A DNA stretch of 13,554 nucleotides from Nocardioides sp. (GTDB lineage Bacteria; Actinomycetota; Actinomycetes; Propionibacteriales; Nocardioidaceae), in NCBI GenBank assembly GCA_021166815.1, contig JAJPEO010000015.1:1-13554 (forward strand), in the 5' to 3' direction. The notes beneath the pieces are model-generated. The model was not told where the DNA came from and did not search any database. It worked only from the letters and a program-made list of their open reading frames with translations. The position numbers and the translations under genes were made by a program. Below, in pieces: positions 1 to 6,875 of this stretch (positions are counted from its first letter, which is position 1; each line of letters starts with the position of its first letter).

Positions 1-131
1 CCGAGGAGGCCGACCAGCGCGTTGCCGGCGACGAGGTTGTGGAGGACCGAGTGCCAGTCGCGCTCGGGCGCCTTGCCGTCGGCCGGCCCCGTCCCGGAGG
101 AGGGGGAGGGTTGGGTCTGGGGGGTGGTCAC
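1..131 (-). CDS. ABC transporter permease, nucleoside/BMP type (N-terminus only, cut by window edge)
   Basis: Only the first 43 codons are present; the gene continues beyond base 1. The start is GTG at 131-129. It overlaps the TGA of the upstream ATPase gene (130-128) in a GTGA arrangement, which implies translational coupling and fixes the start. The visible peptide has a Pro/Ser/Gly-rich cytoplasmic tail of about 25 residues. It then turns amphipathic and hydrophobic (DWHSVLHNLVAGNALVGLL), as at the entry to a first membrane helix. The assignment as permease rests on position: lipoprotein, ATPase, permease is the usual order of BMP/PnrA-type nucleoside importers, which normally have two permease genes in a row. 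The first residues alone carry no diagnostic motif, so the family call is inference from context. Confidence 0.72.
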   Translation of the reverse strand, partial: MTTPQTQPSPSSGTGPADGKAPERDWHSVLHNLVAGNALVGLL

Positions 132-1642
132 GCCACGACTCCTTCAGGACGCTCGCCGGTCATCATCAGGCCGAGGACCTCGCGGGGGGTGTCGCCGGGC
201 ACGATCCCGACGATGTGGCCGCGGTAGAGGACCATGATCCGGTCGGCCAGCGCGGACACCTCGTCGAGCTCGGTGGAGACCACCAGCACCGGGATGCCGG
301 CGTCGCGCGCCGCGACGATCTGCTTGTGGATGAACTCGATGGAGCCGACGTCGACGCCGCGCGTCGGCTGGGCGGCCACCATGAGCTTGAGCTCGCGCGA
401 GAGCTCGCGGGCCACGACGACCTTCTGCTGGTTGCCGCCGGAGAGGTTGCCGGCCGGGGTCTGGGCGCTCGGCGTGCGCACGTCGTACTCGGCGACCTTC
501 TGCTCGGCGAAGTCGTGGAGCGTGTCGAGCTGGAGTGATCCCCGTCGGACGAAGGGCTCGGCGAAGCTGCGGTTGAGCATCATGTTCTCGGCGATGGTGA
601 ACTCACCGACCAGGCCGTCGCTCTGACGGTCCTCGGGGATGAACCCCACGCCCGAGTCGAGGATGTGCCGCACGGACTTGCCGACCAGCTCGGTGCCGTT
701 GAGGGTGATGGACCCCGACACGTGGTCCTGGAGGCCGACCAGGGCCTCGGTGAGCTCGGTCTGGCCGTTGCCCTGGACGCCCGCGACGCAGACGATCTCG
801 CCGGCGTTGATGGTGAAGCTGATGTGGTCGACGTGGATGTTGCCCAGGGCGTCGTGGACGGTGAGGTCCTTGACGACCAGCGCCTCGGGGCCGGGCTTGA
901 CGGGGTCCTTGTGGACCGTCAGCTCCACCGGCCGGCCGACCATCATCGAAGCGAGCTCGGCGTTGGTGGCGGTGGGGCTGGCCTCACCCACGACCTTGCC
1001 CAGCCGGATGACGGTGATCTTGTCCGCGACCTCGCGCACCTCGCGCAGCTTGTGGGTGATGAAGACGATGGCCTTCCCCTCCTCGCGCAGCTGGCGCATG
1101 ATGCCCATCAGCTCGTCGGTCTCGGCGGGGGTGAGCACCGCGGTGGGCTCGTCGAAGACGAGCACCTGGGCGTCGTGGGAGAGGGCCTTGACGATCTCGA
1201 CGCGCTGCTGGACGCCGACCGGGAGGTCCTCGATGACCCGGTCGGGGTCGAGGTTGAAGCCGAAGCGCTCGGAGATCTCGCGCACCCGCTCGCGGGCCTT
1301 GTCGAGGTCCAGGCGACCGCCGAAGCCGGTCTCCTCGTGGCCCAGCATGAGGTTCTCGGCGACGGTGAACACGGGCACCAGCATGAAGTGCTGGTGCACC
1401 ATGCCGATCCCGGCCGCGATCGCGTCGCCGGGACCGTTGAAGTCCTGGGCCTTGCCGTCGAGGAAGATCTCGCCCTCGTCGGCGTCGTAGAGGCCGTAGA
1501 GGACGTTCATCAGCGTTGACTTGCCGGCGCCGTTCTCTCCGAGGAGTGCGTGGATCTCACCCGGCTCGACCGTGAGGTTGATCCGGTCGTTGGCGACGAG
1601 CGAGCCGAAGCGCTTGGTGATGTTGCGCAGCTCGAGCTTCAT
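128..1642 (-). CDS. ABC transporter ATP-binding protein, double-domain, nucleoside importer
   Basis: This 504-residue protein energises import by the neighbouring permease and lipoprotein. It has two ABC domains. Domain 1 has Walker A GENGAGKST (35-43), the Q-loop Gln84 (MVHQHFML), an atypical signature LPVGVQQR (140-147), Walker B VLVFDE (160-165) and the switch His197. Domain 2 (about 255-495) has a degenerate Walker A GVQGNGQTEL lacking the P-loop lysine, a canonical signature LSGGNQQK (400-407) and a degenerate Walker B ending AAQPTRGVD. One competent and one degenerate site is normal for the RbsA/MglA/YufO-like group. The LPVGVQQR signature resembles the BMP-associated (nucleoside) ATPases rather than ribose transporters. 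The start is ATG at 1642, with a modest AGGA about 9 nt upstream. The 3' end overlaps the permease start by 4 bases. The substrate is inferred from the BMP lipoprotein and the pyrimidine salvage genes next door. Confidence 0.95.
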   Translation of the reverse strand: MKLELRNITKRFGSLVANDRINLTVEPGEIHALLGENGAGKSTLMNVLYGLYDADEGEIFLDGKAQDFNGPGDAIAAGIGMVHQHFMLVPVFTVAENLMLGHEETGFGGRLDLDKARERVREISERFGFNLDPDRVIEDLPVGVQQRVEIVKALSHDAQVLVFDEPTAVLTPAETDELMGIMRQLREEGKAIVFITHKLREVREVADKITVIRLGKVVGEASPTATNAELASMMVGRPVELTVHKDPVKPGPEALVVKDLTVHDALGNIHVDHISFTINAGEIVCVAGVQGNGQTELTEALVGLQDHVSGSITLNGTELVGKSVRHILDSGVGFIPEDRQSDGLVGEFTIAENMMLNRSFAEPFVRRGSLQLDTLHDFAEQKVAEYDVRTPSAQTPAGNLSGGNQQKVVVARELSRELKLMVAAQPTRGVDVGSIEFIHKQIVAARDAGIPVLVVSTELDEVSALADRIMVLYRGHIVGIVPGDTPREVLGLMMTGERPEGVVA

Positions 1643-1681
1643 GGAGTGATCCTAGGGGTGGAGAGACGCGGAAGCGGCGAA

Positions 1682-1712
1682 AGGGGGGTCGGCCGAGGTG
1701 GCCGACCCCCCT
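1682..1712 (-). terminator. Strong hairpin between lipoprotein and ATPase genes (partial terminator or mRNA stabiliser)
   Basis: A perfect inverted repeat has a 13-bp stem (1682-1694 with 1700-1712; plus-strand arm AGGGGGGTCGGCC) and a 5-nt loop, GAGGT. In the operon's transcription direction it lies just after the lipoprotein stop (1728) and before the ATPase start (1642). It is followed by TTTCG, which is only a very short U run. Because the downstream genes have no obvious promoter of their own, it most likely causes partial termination or protects the upstream mRNA 3' end, so that more binding protein than ATPase is made. The hairpin is seen directly; the effect is inferred. Confidence 0.75.
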
Positions 1713-1727
1713 CTCGTGGTCACGGGG

Positions 1728-2834
1728 TCACTGCAGGTAGGACTTGACCTCGATCGAGCCGTCGATGATGCCGGCCTTGACCTCGTCGAGCTCGGTCTGC
1801 ACCGTGTCGGAGACCTTGCCCTCGAAGTTGTGGAACGGCGCCAGGCCGACGCCCTCGTTCTCGAGCGTGCCGACGTACGGCGTGAAGTCCACGTCACCCT
1901 CGGCTGCCTGGAGGATGGTCTCGTAGGTCGAGGTCTTCATGTTCTTCAGGATCGACGTGAGCACGACGTCCTGGGTCTTCGGGTCGGTCTCGTAGAAGTC
2001 GGCGTCGACACCGATCAGCGCGACGTCCTTGCCCGAGGCCTCGATGGCGGTCAGCGCGCCCTGGTAGATCGGGCCACCGACCGGCAGGATCACGTCGACG
2101 TTCTGGTCGAGCAGCTGGCGGGCGGTGTTGGTCGCCGTCTCGTTGGCCTCGAAGCCACCGGTGAACGAGCCGTTCTTGCCGTCCCAGCCGACGACCTTGA
2201 TCTTCTTGCCCTTCTCCTTGGCGTAGTACTCGGCGCCCTGCTTGAAGCCGTCCATGAAGATGGTGACGGTCGGGTACGGCTGGCCGCCGTAGGTGCCGAT
2301 GACGCCGGTCTTGGAGAAGTCGGCCGCCAGGTAGCCGGCGAGGAACGCCGCCTCGGCTGTGTTGAACAGGATCGGCTTGATGTTCTCGGCGTCGGCCTTG
2401 CCGTCGAAGGTCTGGCCGTCGTCGCCGCCGTCGGCCGCGTCGTCGATGAGGACGTACTCGATGTCGGGGTTGGCCTTCGCCGAGTCCTTGGTGGCCGCCG
2501 CGAGGGCGAAGCCGACGGTCACGATGGTGTTGCAGTCCTGGGCGACGAGGTTCTCCAGGTTGGGGGCGTAGTCGTTCTCGGAGTTCGACTCGACCTGGCG
2601 CATCTCGGCACCGAGCTCCTCGGTCGCCTCCTTGACGCCCTCGTAGCTGAGCTGGTTGAACGACTTGTCGTCGAAGCCGCCAGCGTCAGAGACGATGCAG
2701 GCGGTGTAGTCGCTCTTGGCGTCTGCGCCGTCGCCGTTGTTCGACTCGTCCGGCGCGTCGCCGCAGGCCGCCAGAGTCGCGGTGGCCAGCAGTGCTGCCA
2801 GGCCGCCGGCGAGGGCCCTATTCGTCTTCCTCAC
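1728..2834 (-). CDS. BMP/PnrA-family substrate-binding lipoprotein (nucleoside ABC importer)
   Basis: This 368-residue extracytoplasmic binding protein captures nucleosides for the ABC importer encoded downstream. The start is GTG at 2834, with a clear Shine-Dalgarno GGAGG at 2843-2839. The N-terminus is a lipoprotein signal: basic MRKTNR, a hydrophobic run, then lipobox LAAC with the lipidated Cys at residue 24. A low-complexity Asp/Asn/Gly tether follows to about residue 42. The mature domain opens with IVSDAGGFDDKSFNQ (47-61), the hallmark N-terminal motif of the BMP family (PF02608), of which PnrA of Treponema is a purine nucleoside receptor. Later parts show the usual type-1 periplasmic-binding pattern, for example DVILPVGGPIYQGAL and ALIGVDADFYETDP. 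The length is typical. It is the first gene of a minus-strand operon with the ATPase and permease and is divergent from the cytidine deaminase gene. The family is certain. Which nucleosides it binds cannot be read from the sequence. Confidence 0.95.
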   Translation of the reverse strand: MRKTNRALAGGLAALLATATLAACGDAPDESNNGDGADAKSDYTACIVSDAGGFDDKSFNQLSYEGVKEATEELGAEMRQVESNSENDYAPNLENLVAQDCNTIVTVGFALAAATKDSAKANPDIEYVLIDDAADGGDDGQTFDGKADAENIKPILFNTAEAAFLAGYLAADFSKTGVIGTYGGQPYPTVTIFMDGFKQGAEYYAKEKGKKIKVVGWDGKNGSFTGGFEANETATNTARQLLDQNVDVILPVGGPIYQGALTAIEASGKDVALIGVDADFYETDPKTQDVVLTSILKNMKTSTYETILQAAEGDVDFTPYVGTLENEGVGLAPFHNFEGKVSDTVQTELDEVKAGIIDGSIEVKSYLQ

Positions 2835-2882
2835 GATGCCTCCAAGTAAAAGCCACCCCCGGGTGGGGCCGTGCTCGTGTGC

Positions 2883-2912
2883 ATATTGCCGTCATGGGAC
2901 GGTGCACGTCAG
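2883..2912 (-). promoter_or_regulatory. Candidate promoter for the nucleoside importer operon
   Basis: On the minus strand a -35-like CTGACG (2912-2907; 4 of 6 to TTGACA) stands 18 nt before a -10-like CAATAT (2888-2883). This would start transcription near 2876 and give a leader of about 40 nt that ends in the GGAGG of the lipoprotein gene. The short leader contains a small inverted repeat, CCACCC/GGGTGG (2853-2858 and 2861-2866). The match is moderate, so this is a proposal only. Confidence 0.3.
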
Positions 2913-2930
2913 CAATCTCCTGCAGATTGC
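2912..2930. promoter_or_regulatory. Dyad GCAATCT-N5-AGATTGC, possible operator
   Basis: A perfect 7-bp inverted repeat with a 5-nt spacer (CCTGC) spans these positions. It abuts the proposed -35 element of the importer promoter and lies about 100 bp upstream of the cytidine deaminase start. A 19-bp AT-containing palindrome in such GC-rich DNA, between two divergent operons of one pathway, is the size and shape of a repressor or activator site. Which regulator would bind it is unknown; no regulator gene lies in the window. Confidence 0.45.
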
Positions 2931-2956
2931 TACCCACTTGAGACATTTCACGGTCC

Positions 2957-2980
2957 TTGGTCCCAACAAGCTGCGACCAA
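2957..2980. promoter_or_regulatory. Inverted repeat TTGGTC-N12-GACCAA
   Basis: Perfect 6-bp arms (2957-2962 and 2975-2980) are separated by 12 nt in the same divergent region. They lie 27 bp from the GCAATCT dyad and about 50 bp upstream of the cytidine deaminase start. It could be a second operator or a half-site pair with two-turn spacing. It is too weak as a hairpin to be a terminator. Function is not shown by the sequence. Confidence 0.3.
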
Positions 2981-3016
2981 AGGCCCGTGACATGTCGTGC
3001 GGTGGGGTCGGTGGCC

Positions 3017-3022
3017 CATACT
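3017..3022 (+). promoter_or_regulatory. Candidate -10 hexamer for a leaderless cdd-deoA transcript
   Basis: CATACT fits the xAxxxT pattern of actinobacterial -10 elements and ends 7 nt before the GTG at 3030. Transcription would then begin at the start codon. No convincing Shine-Dalgarno precedes that GTG, which agrees with a leaderless message. No clear -35 element is visible at 17 nt. Confidence 0.35.
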
Positions 3023-3029
3023 GACGCGG

Positions 3030-3431
3030 GTGGACCAGAAGCAGTGGGACGACCTGAGGGCGGCGGCCGTGGAGGTCGCCGAGCGCGCCTGGGCGCCGTA
3101 CAGCCATTACCGCGTGGGCGCCGCGGCGCTCGTCGACGACGGCCGGTTGGTCGTGGGCTGCAACGTCGAGAACGCGGCGTACGGCGTGACCCTGTGCGCC
3201 GAGTGCGGGCTGGTGAGCCAGCTGCACGCCACCGGGGGCGGGCGACTGACCCACTTCGTGTGCGTCAACGGCGCGGGCGAGGTGATCATGCCGTGCGGGC
3301 GCTGTCGCCAGCTGCTCTTCGAGCACGGCGGCAACGAGCTGGTGATGTGGACCGTGTCCGGCATCAAGACGATGGACGAGGTGCTCCCGGACGCGTTCGG
3401 GCCCCAGGACCTGGAAGGAACCGCCCGATGA
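3030..3431 (+). CDS. cdd: Cytidine deaminase
   Basis: This enzyme hydrolyses cytidine and deoxycytidine to uridine and deoxyuridine in the cytosol, feeding the phosphorylase encoded next. From GTG 3030 it has 133 residues, the usual size of the small homotetrameric bacterial form. Zinc and catalytic motifs are intact: substrate-binding CNVEN (44-48), CAE with zinc ligand Cys56 and proton shuttle Glu58, and PCGRC with zinc ligands Cys89 and Cys92. PYSHYRVGAA (23-32) is the typical N-terminal stretch. An in-frame ATG at 2997 would add 11 residues of poor quality (MRWGRWPILTR). GTG 3030 is preferred because of family length and the -10-like element just upstream. The stop overlaps the deoA start (ATGA), giving a two-gene operon. 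Confidence 0.95.
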   Translation: MDQKQWDDLRAAAVEVAERAWAPYSHYRVGAAALVDDGRLVVGCNVENAAYGVTLCAECGLVSQLHATGGGRLTHFVCVNGAGEVIMPCGRCRQLLFEHGGNELVMWTVSGIKTMDEVLPDAFGPQDLEGTAR

Positions 3432-4723
3432 CCAGCCAGCACGACGCCGTCGAGGTGATCACGACCAAGCGCGACCGGGGCACGTTGAGCGACTCCCAGA
3501 TCGACTGGGTCATCGACGCCTACACGCGCGGGGCGGTGGCCGACGAGCAGATGTCGGCGCTCGCCATGGCGATCCTGCTCAACGGCATGGAGCGCCACGA
3601 GATCGCCCGCTGGACCGCCGCGATGATCGCCTCGGGCGAGCGCATGGACTTCTCGTCGCTGTCGCGTCCCACCGCCGACAAGCACTCCACCGGAGGCGTC
3701 GGTGACAAGATCACCCTGCCGCTGGCTCCGCTCGTGGCGGCCTGCGGCGTCGCGGTGCCGCAGCTCAGCGGGCGCGGCCTCGGCCACACCGGCGGCACGC
3801 TCGACAAGCTCGAGTCCATCCCCGGCTGGCGCGCGACCCTGAGCAACGATGAGATGTTCGCCCAGCTGGAGGAGGTCGGCGCGGTCATCTGCGCCGCCGG
3901 CGACGGCCTGGCCCCCGCCGACAAGAAGCTGTACGCGCTGCGTGACGTCACCGCCACGGTCGAGGCGATCCCGCTGATCGCGAGCTCGATCATGAGCAAG
4001 AAGATCGCCGAGGGGACCGGAGCCCTGGTGCTCGACGTCAAGGTCGGCTCGGGCGCGTTCATGAAGGACCAGGCGCGTGCTCGCGAGCTGGCCGAGACGA
4101 TGGTGGCCCTGGGCAAGGACGCCGGGGTGCACACCGTCGCCCTGCTCACCGACATGGGCACGCCGCTCGGGCTCACCGCCGGCAACGCGATCGAGGTCGC
4201 CGAGTCGGTCGAGGTGCTGGCCGGGGGAGGACCCGGCGACGTCGTCGAGCTGACCCTGGCGCTGGCGCGCGAGATGCTCGCCGGCGCCGGCCGGGGCGAC
4301 GTCGACCCGGCCGACAAGCTCGCCGACGGCTCCGCGATGGACGTGTGGAAGGCGATGATCCGCGCCCAGGGGGGCGACCCGGACGCCGCCCTCCCGGTGG
4401 CCAGGGAGTCGCACGTGGTGACCGCGCCCACGAGCGGCGTCCTCGCCTCGCTCGACGCGATGGCGGTCGGCATGGCGGCGTGGCGTCTCGGCGCCGGCCG
4501 GGCCCGCAAGGAGGACCCCGTGCAGGCCGGTGCCGGCGTCGTGTGGCACGCCCGTCCCGGCGACGAGGTGCGTGCGGGCCAGCCGCTGTTCACGCTGCTC
4601 ACCGACGAGCCCGAGCGCTTCGACCGCGCCCTGGCCTCGCTCGAGGGCGGCTACGAGATCGCCGCCGACGCCGCGCGTGGCGACGTCGGCGGGCGCACGC
4701 TGCTCATCGACCGGGTCGACTGA
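3428..4723 (+). CDS. deoA: Thymidine phosphorylase (pyrimidine-nucleoside phosphorylase family)
   Basis: The enzyme reversibly phosphorolyses thymidine, deoxyuridine and perhaps uridine to the base and (deoxy)ribose-1-phosphate. The protein has 431 residues, normal for the family. The phosphate-binding KHSTGGVGDK lies at 85-94 and the family signature SGRGLGHTGGTLDKLE at 114-129. The C-terminal alpha/beta lobe contains AWRLGAGRARKEDPVQAGAG, typical of these enzymes. The start is ATG 3428, overlapping the cdd stop by 4 bases; an open frame upstream is only the shadow of cdd in another frame. Cdd makes uridine or deoxyuridine, so the pair forms a direct two-step route. Strict thymidine phosphorylase and the broader Pdp enzyme share these motifs, so substrate range is unresolved. 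Its 3' end faces the maoC-like gene with 30 bp between. Confidence 0.95.
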   Translation: MTSQHDAVEVITTKRDRGTLSDSQIDWVIDAYTRGAVADEQMSALAMAILLNGMERHEIARWTAAMIASGERMDFSSLSRPTADKHSTGGVGDKITLPLAPLVAACGVAVPQLSGRGLGHTGGTLDKLESIPGWRATLSNDEMFAQLEEVGAVICAAGDGLAPADKKLYALRDVTATVEAIPLIASSIMSKKIAEGTGALVLDVKVGSGAFMKDQARARELAETMVALGKDAGVHTVALLTDMGTPLGLTAGNAIEVAESVEVLAGGGPGDVVELTLALAREMLAGAGRGDVDPADKLADGSAMDVWKAMIRAQGGDPDAALPVARESHVVTAPTSGVLASLDAMAVGMAAWRLGAGRARKEDPVQAGAGVVWHARPGDEVRAGQPLFTLLTDEPERFDRALASLEGGYEIAADAARGDVGGRTLLIDRVD

Positions 4724-4753
4724 GCGCGGACTCCACGGCCCGCTGCGGACGGG

Positions 4754-5206
4754 TCAGGCGAGCAGGAGCACCACGTGGGCGGCCACGCAGGCCGGCTTGT
4801 CGTGGCCCTCGATCTCGACGGTGTGCTCGATGACGAGCTGCTTGCCGGCGGGCAGGTCCTTGACCTCGCCGAAGCGCACGTGGGAGCGCAGCCGGCTGCC
4901 GACGGGGACCGGTGCGGGGAAGCGGACCTTCTCCATCCCGTAGTTGAGCTTGGCGCCCGGCGTCTCGAGCGCGTACACGCTGCCGGTGAAGTGGGGCAGC
5001 AGGCTCAGGGTGAGGAAGCCGTGGGCGATCGTCGTGCCGAAGGGGCCGGCCGCGGCCGCCTCGGGGTCGACGTGGATCCACTGGTGGTCCTCGGTGGCGT
5101 CGGCGAAGGCATCGATGCGGGCCTGGTCGATGGTGAGCCACTCGCTGGTGCCGATCTCGGTGTTGGCGGCGGCGGAGACTTCGTCGAGGCTGGTGAAGGT
5201 GCGCAT
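4754..5206 (-). CDS. MaoC-family R-specific enoyl-CoA hydratase (Rv0130/HtdZ-like)
   Basis: This single hot-dog-fold hydratase of 150 residues is the kind that adds water to trans-2-enoyl-CoA to give (R)-3-hydroxyacyl-CoA. The hydratase-2 catalytic motif is visible as DATEDHQWIHVDPEAA (residues about 36-51), with Asp and His, followed by GPFGTTIAHGFLTLSLLP. The protein closely resembles my memory of mycobacterial Rv0130 (HtdZ), including its RTF start, the NYG-KVRFPAPVPVGSR segment and the KPACVA end. The start is ATG 5206. There is no Shine-Dalgarno, but TACCCT at 5218-5213 (minus strand) lies 6 nt upstream, fitting a leaderless message. It is divergent from add and convergent with deoA. Fatty-acid metabolism has no obvious tie to nucleoside use, so it may be an unrelated neighbour. 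Confidence 0.92.
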   Translation of the reverse strand: MRTFTSLDEVSAAANTEIGTSEWLTIDQARIDAFADATEDHQWIHVDPEAAAAGPFGTTIAHGFLTLSLLPHFTGSVYALETPGAKLNYGMEKVRFPAPVPVGSRLRSHVRFGEVKDLPAGKQLVIEHTVEIEGHDKPACVAAHVVLLLA

Positions 5207-5237
5207 GGTGGAAGGGTAGGACTGGTTGGATGGGCGC
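5207..5237. promoter_or_regulatory. Compact divergent promoter region between maoC-like gene and add
   Basis: Only 31 bp separate the two start codons. On the minus strand TACCCT (5218-5213) sits 6 nt before the maoC-like ATG. On the plus strand no good -10 is seen for add; TAGGAC (5217-5222) is the nearest candidate and lacks the final T. Any promoter for one gene must extend into the coding start of the other, so their expression is probably interdependent. Confidence 0.35.
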
Positions 5238-6332
5238 ATGCCCACCCCCCACCCCGGCACCCCGACCCGTGACCAGGTCAGGACCGCACCCAAGGTGCTG
5301 CTCCACGACCACCTCGACGGAGGCCTGCGCCCGCAGACGATCATCGACCTTGCGGCGCAGGTCGGACACGAGCTGCCCGCCGGTGACGCCGAGTCGCTGG
5401 CGCAGTGGTTCGCCGAGTCGGCCGACTCGGGCTCGCTCGTGCGCTACCTCGAGACCTTCGACCACACCGTCGCGGTGATGCAGACGGCGCCGGCGCTGAC
5501 CCGCGTGGCCCGGGAGTGCGTCGAGGACCTCGCCGCCGACGGCGTCGTCTACGCCGAGGTCCGGTACGCCCCCGAGCAGCACCTCGCCGGTGGCCTCACC
5601 CTCGACGAGGTCGTGGCGGCGGTGCAGCAGGGCTTCGAGGAGGGCGTGGCGGCCGCGGGCGGCAGGATCGTCGTACGCCAGCTGCTCACCGCGATGCGGC
5701 ACCAGGCGCGGTCGATGGAGATCGCGCATCTCGCCGTCTCCTGGCGCGACCGCGGCGTGGCCGGGTTCGACATCGCCGGGGCCGAGGCGGGCTACCCGCC
5801 CACCCGCCACCTCGACGCCTTCGAGTACCTCCAGCGGGAGAACTCCCACTTCACCATCCACGCGGGCGAGGCCTTCGGGCTCCCCTCGATCTGGCAGGCG
5901 ATCCAGTGGTGCGGCGCCGACCGGCTCGGCCACGGCGTGCGGATCGTGGACGACATCACCGTCCACGACGACGGCACGGTCGAGCTCGGACAGCTCGCCG
6001 CGTACGTGCGCGACAAGCGCATCCCGCTGGAGATGTGCCCGACCTCCAACATCCAGACCGGCGCGGCGGACTCGATCGCGGAGCACCCCATCGGCCTGCT
6101 CACCGACCTGCGCTTCCGGGTCACCGTCAACACCGACAACCGGCTGATGTCGCACACGTCGATGACCGACGAGATGTGGTCGCTGGTCGAGGCGTTCGGC
6201 TACACGCTGGAGGACCTGCGCTGGTTCACCATCAACGCGATGAAGTCGGCCTTCCTGCCCTTCGACGAGCGCCTCGCGATCATCGACGAGGTGGTCAAGC
6301 CCGGGTACGCCGCCTTGATGGCACAGGGCTGA
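5238..6332 (+). CDS. add: Adenosine deaminase
   Basis: This cytosolic zinc hydrolase converts adenosine and deoxyadenosine to inosine and deoxyinosine. From ATG 5238 it has 364 residues, normal length. Metal and catalytic motifs are complete: HDH (His23, His25), HAGE with His208 and catalytic Glu211, GHG with His232, and NTDNR with zinc ligand Asp300. The canonical NTDDP motif reads NTDNR here, so the second Asp is Asn301. I recall the same in mycobacterial Add, so this looks lineage-typical rather than inactivating. [11 protein letters not shown] (266-276) is also characteristic. An in-frame TTG at 5226 would add four residues; ATG 5238 is preferred. Add complements the importer, Cdd and phosphorylase by opening the purine side. 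The purine nucleoside phosphorylase it would feed is not in this window. Confidence 0.95.
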   Translation: MPTPHPGTPTRDQVRTAPKVLLHDHLDGGLRPQTIIDLAAQVGHELPAGDAESLAQWFAESADSGSLVRYLETFDHTVAVMQTAPALTRVARECVEDLAADGVVYAEVRYAPEQHLAGGLTLDEVVAAVQQGFEEGVAAAGGRIVVRQLLTAMRHQARSMEIAHLAVSWRDRGVAGFDIAGAEAGYPPTRHLDAFEYLQRENSHFTIHAGEAFGLPSIWQAIQWCGADRLGHGVRIVDDITVHDDGTVELGQLAAYVRDKRIPLEMCPTSNIQTGAADSIAEHPIGLLTDLRFRVTVNTDNRLMSHTSMTDEMWSLVEAFGYTLEDLRWFTINAMKSAFLPFDERLAIIDEVVKPGYAALMAQG

Positions 6333-6350
6333 CGGGCCAGGGCCGAGGGC

Positions 6351-6875
6351 TCACTGGTCGGGGCTGGGCGCGCACACGAACCACGGCTGGTCCCAGCCGC
6401 CCAGGCGCAGCGGCCCGTGCTCCCACCGCTCCCGGCTGACCAGCGTGACGTGGCCGGCGGAGGGCTCGTAGGTCCACACGCCGTCGCCGGCACGCTCGAT
6501 GCCCAGCACGACGTGGCGCGGGCACCAGCGGTCGCCGACGTAGACGGCCATCGGGCGGGCGGGGGTCGCGTGCTGGAGCCACTCCCAGGCCTCGCCCTGG
6601 CGCCGGGTGGGGTGGACGCCGTAGTTGTCGCCGGTGAGCAGCCGCCGCTCGCGCGCGGCGGCCCACGGCGGGGTGCCGATCGCGCGCAGCCACGGGACCT
6701 GCAGGCCGCCGCGGGTGTCCACCATGGACGTGATCCTGCGGTGCAGGCTGATGACCTCACGGTCGAAGTCCGGCTGCGCGGAGACCCGCCGGGCATAGCC
6801 GGGACGCATCAGGCGCCGGGCCATCACCAGTGAGGCCGCACCGCACGATCGGCGGTCCGGCTGGGCGAGCTTCAC
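6351..6875 (-). CDS. Uncharacterised small protein with peptidase C39-like Cys/His pattern
   Basis: The 174-residue protein is not one I can name. Its first residues contain Q5-x5-C11-G-A-A, the oxyanion Gln and nucleophile Cys arrangement of C39/papain-like cysteine peptidases. About 110 residues later RHVVLGIE (His121) and DGVWTYEPSAG (Glu137) match the His and acidic-Pro part of the same fold, in the usual order and spacing. There is no signal peptide or membrane segment, so it should be cytosolic. Trp is frequent in the C-terminal half. The start is GTG 6875, overlapping the TGA of the upstream kinase-like gene (GTGA), and Gln5 falls only just inside this start. It ends 18 bp from the 3' end of convergent add. 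The fold call is from motif reading; activity is unproven and a non-peptidase papain-fold role is possible. Confidence 0.7.
   Translation of the reverse strand: MKLAQPDRRSCGAASLVMARRLMRPGYARRVSAQPDFDREVISLHRRITSMVDTRGGLQVPWLRAIGTPPWAAARERRLLTGDNYGVHPTRRQGEAWEWLQHATPARPMAVYVGDRWCPRHVVLGIERAGDGVWTYEPSAGHVTLVSRERWEHGPLRLGGWDQPWFVCAPSPDQ

Noticed and set aside
128..1642. Degenerate Walker motifs in the second ABC domain as a sign of inactivation
   Set aside because: The GVQGNGQT and AAQPTRGVD variants are normal for double-domain ATPases of this importer group.
1698..2849. Long open frame opposite the BMP lipoprotein gene
   Set aside because: It is an antisense shadow, rich in Val/Leu/Gly/Arg/Asp with no recognisable motif, while the other strand encodes a clear lipoprotein.
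2957..3427. A 157-codon in-frame extension of the thymidine phosphorylase frame upstream of 3428
   Set aside because: It overlaps cdd entirely, reads as Arg/Gly-rich sequence typical of the wrong frame in GC-rich DNA, and the ATGA overlap at 3428 gives a natural start.
6133..6145. NTDNR instead of NTDDP in adenosine deaminase as a loss of function
   Set aside because: The zinc ligands and catalytic Glu are intact and the same variant is, from memory, usual in mycobacterial Add.
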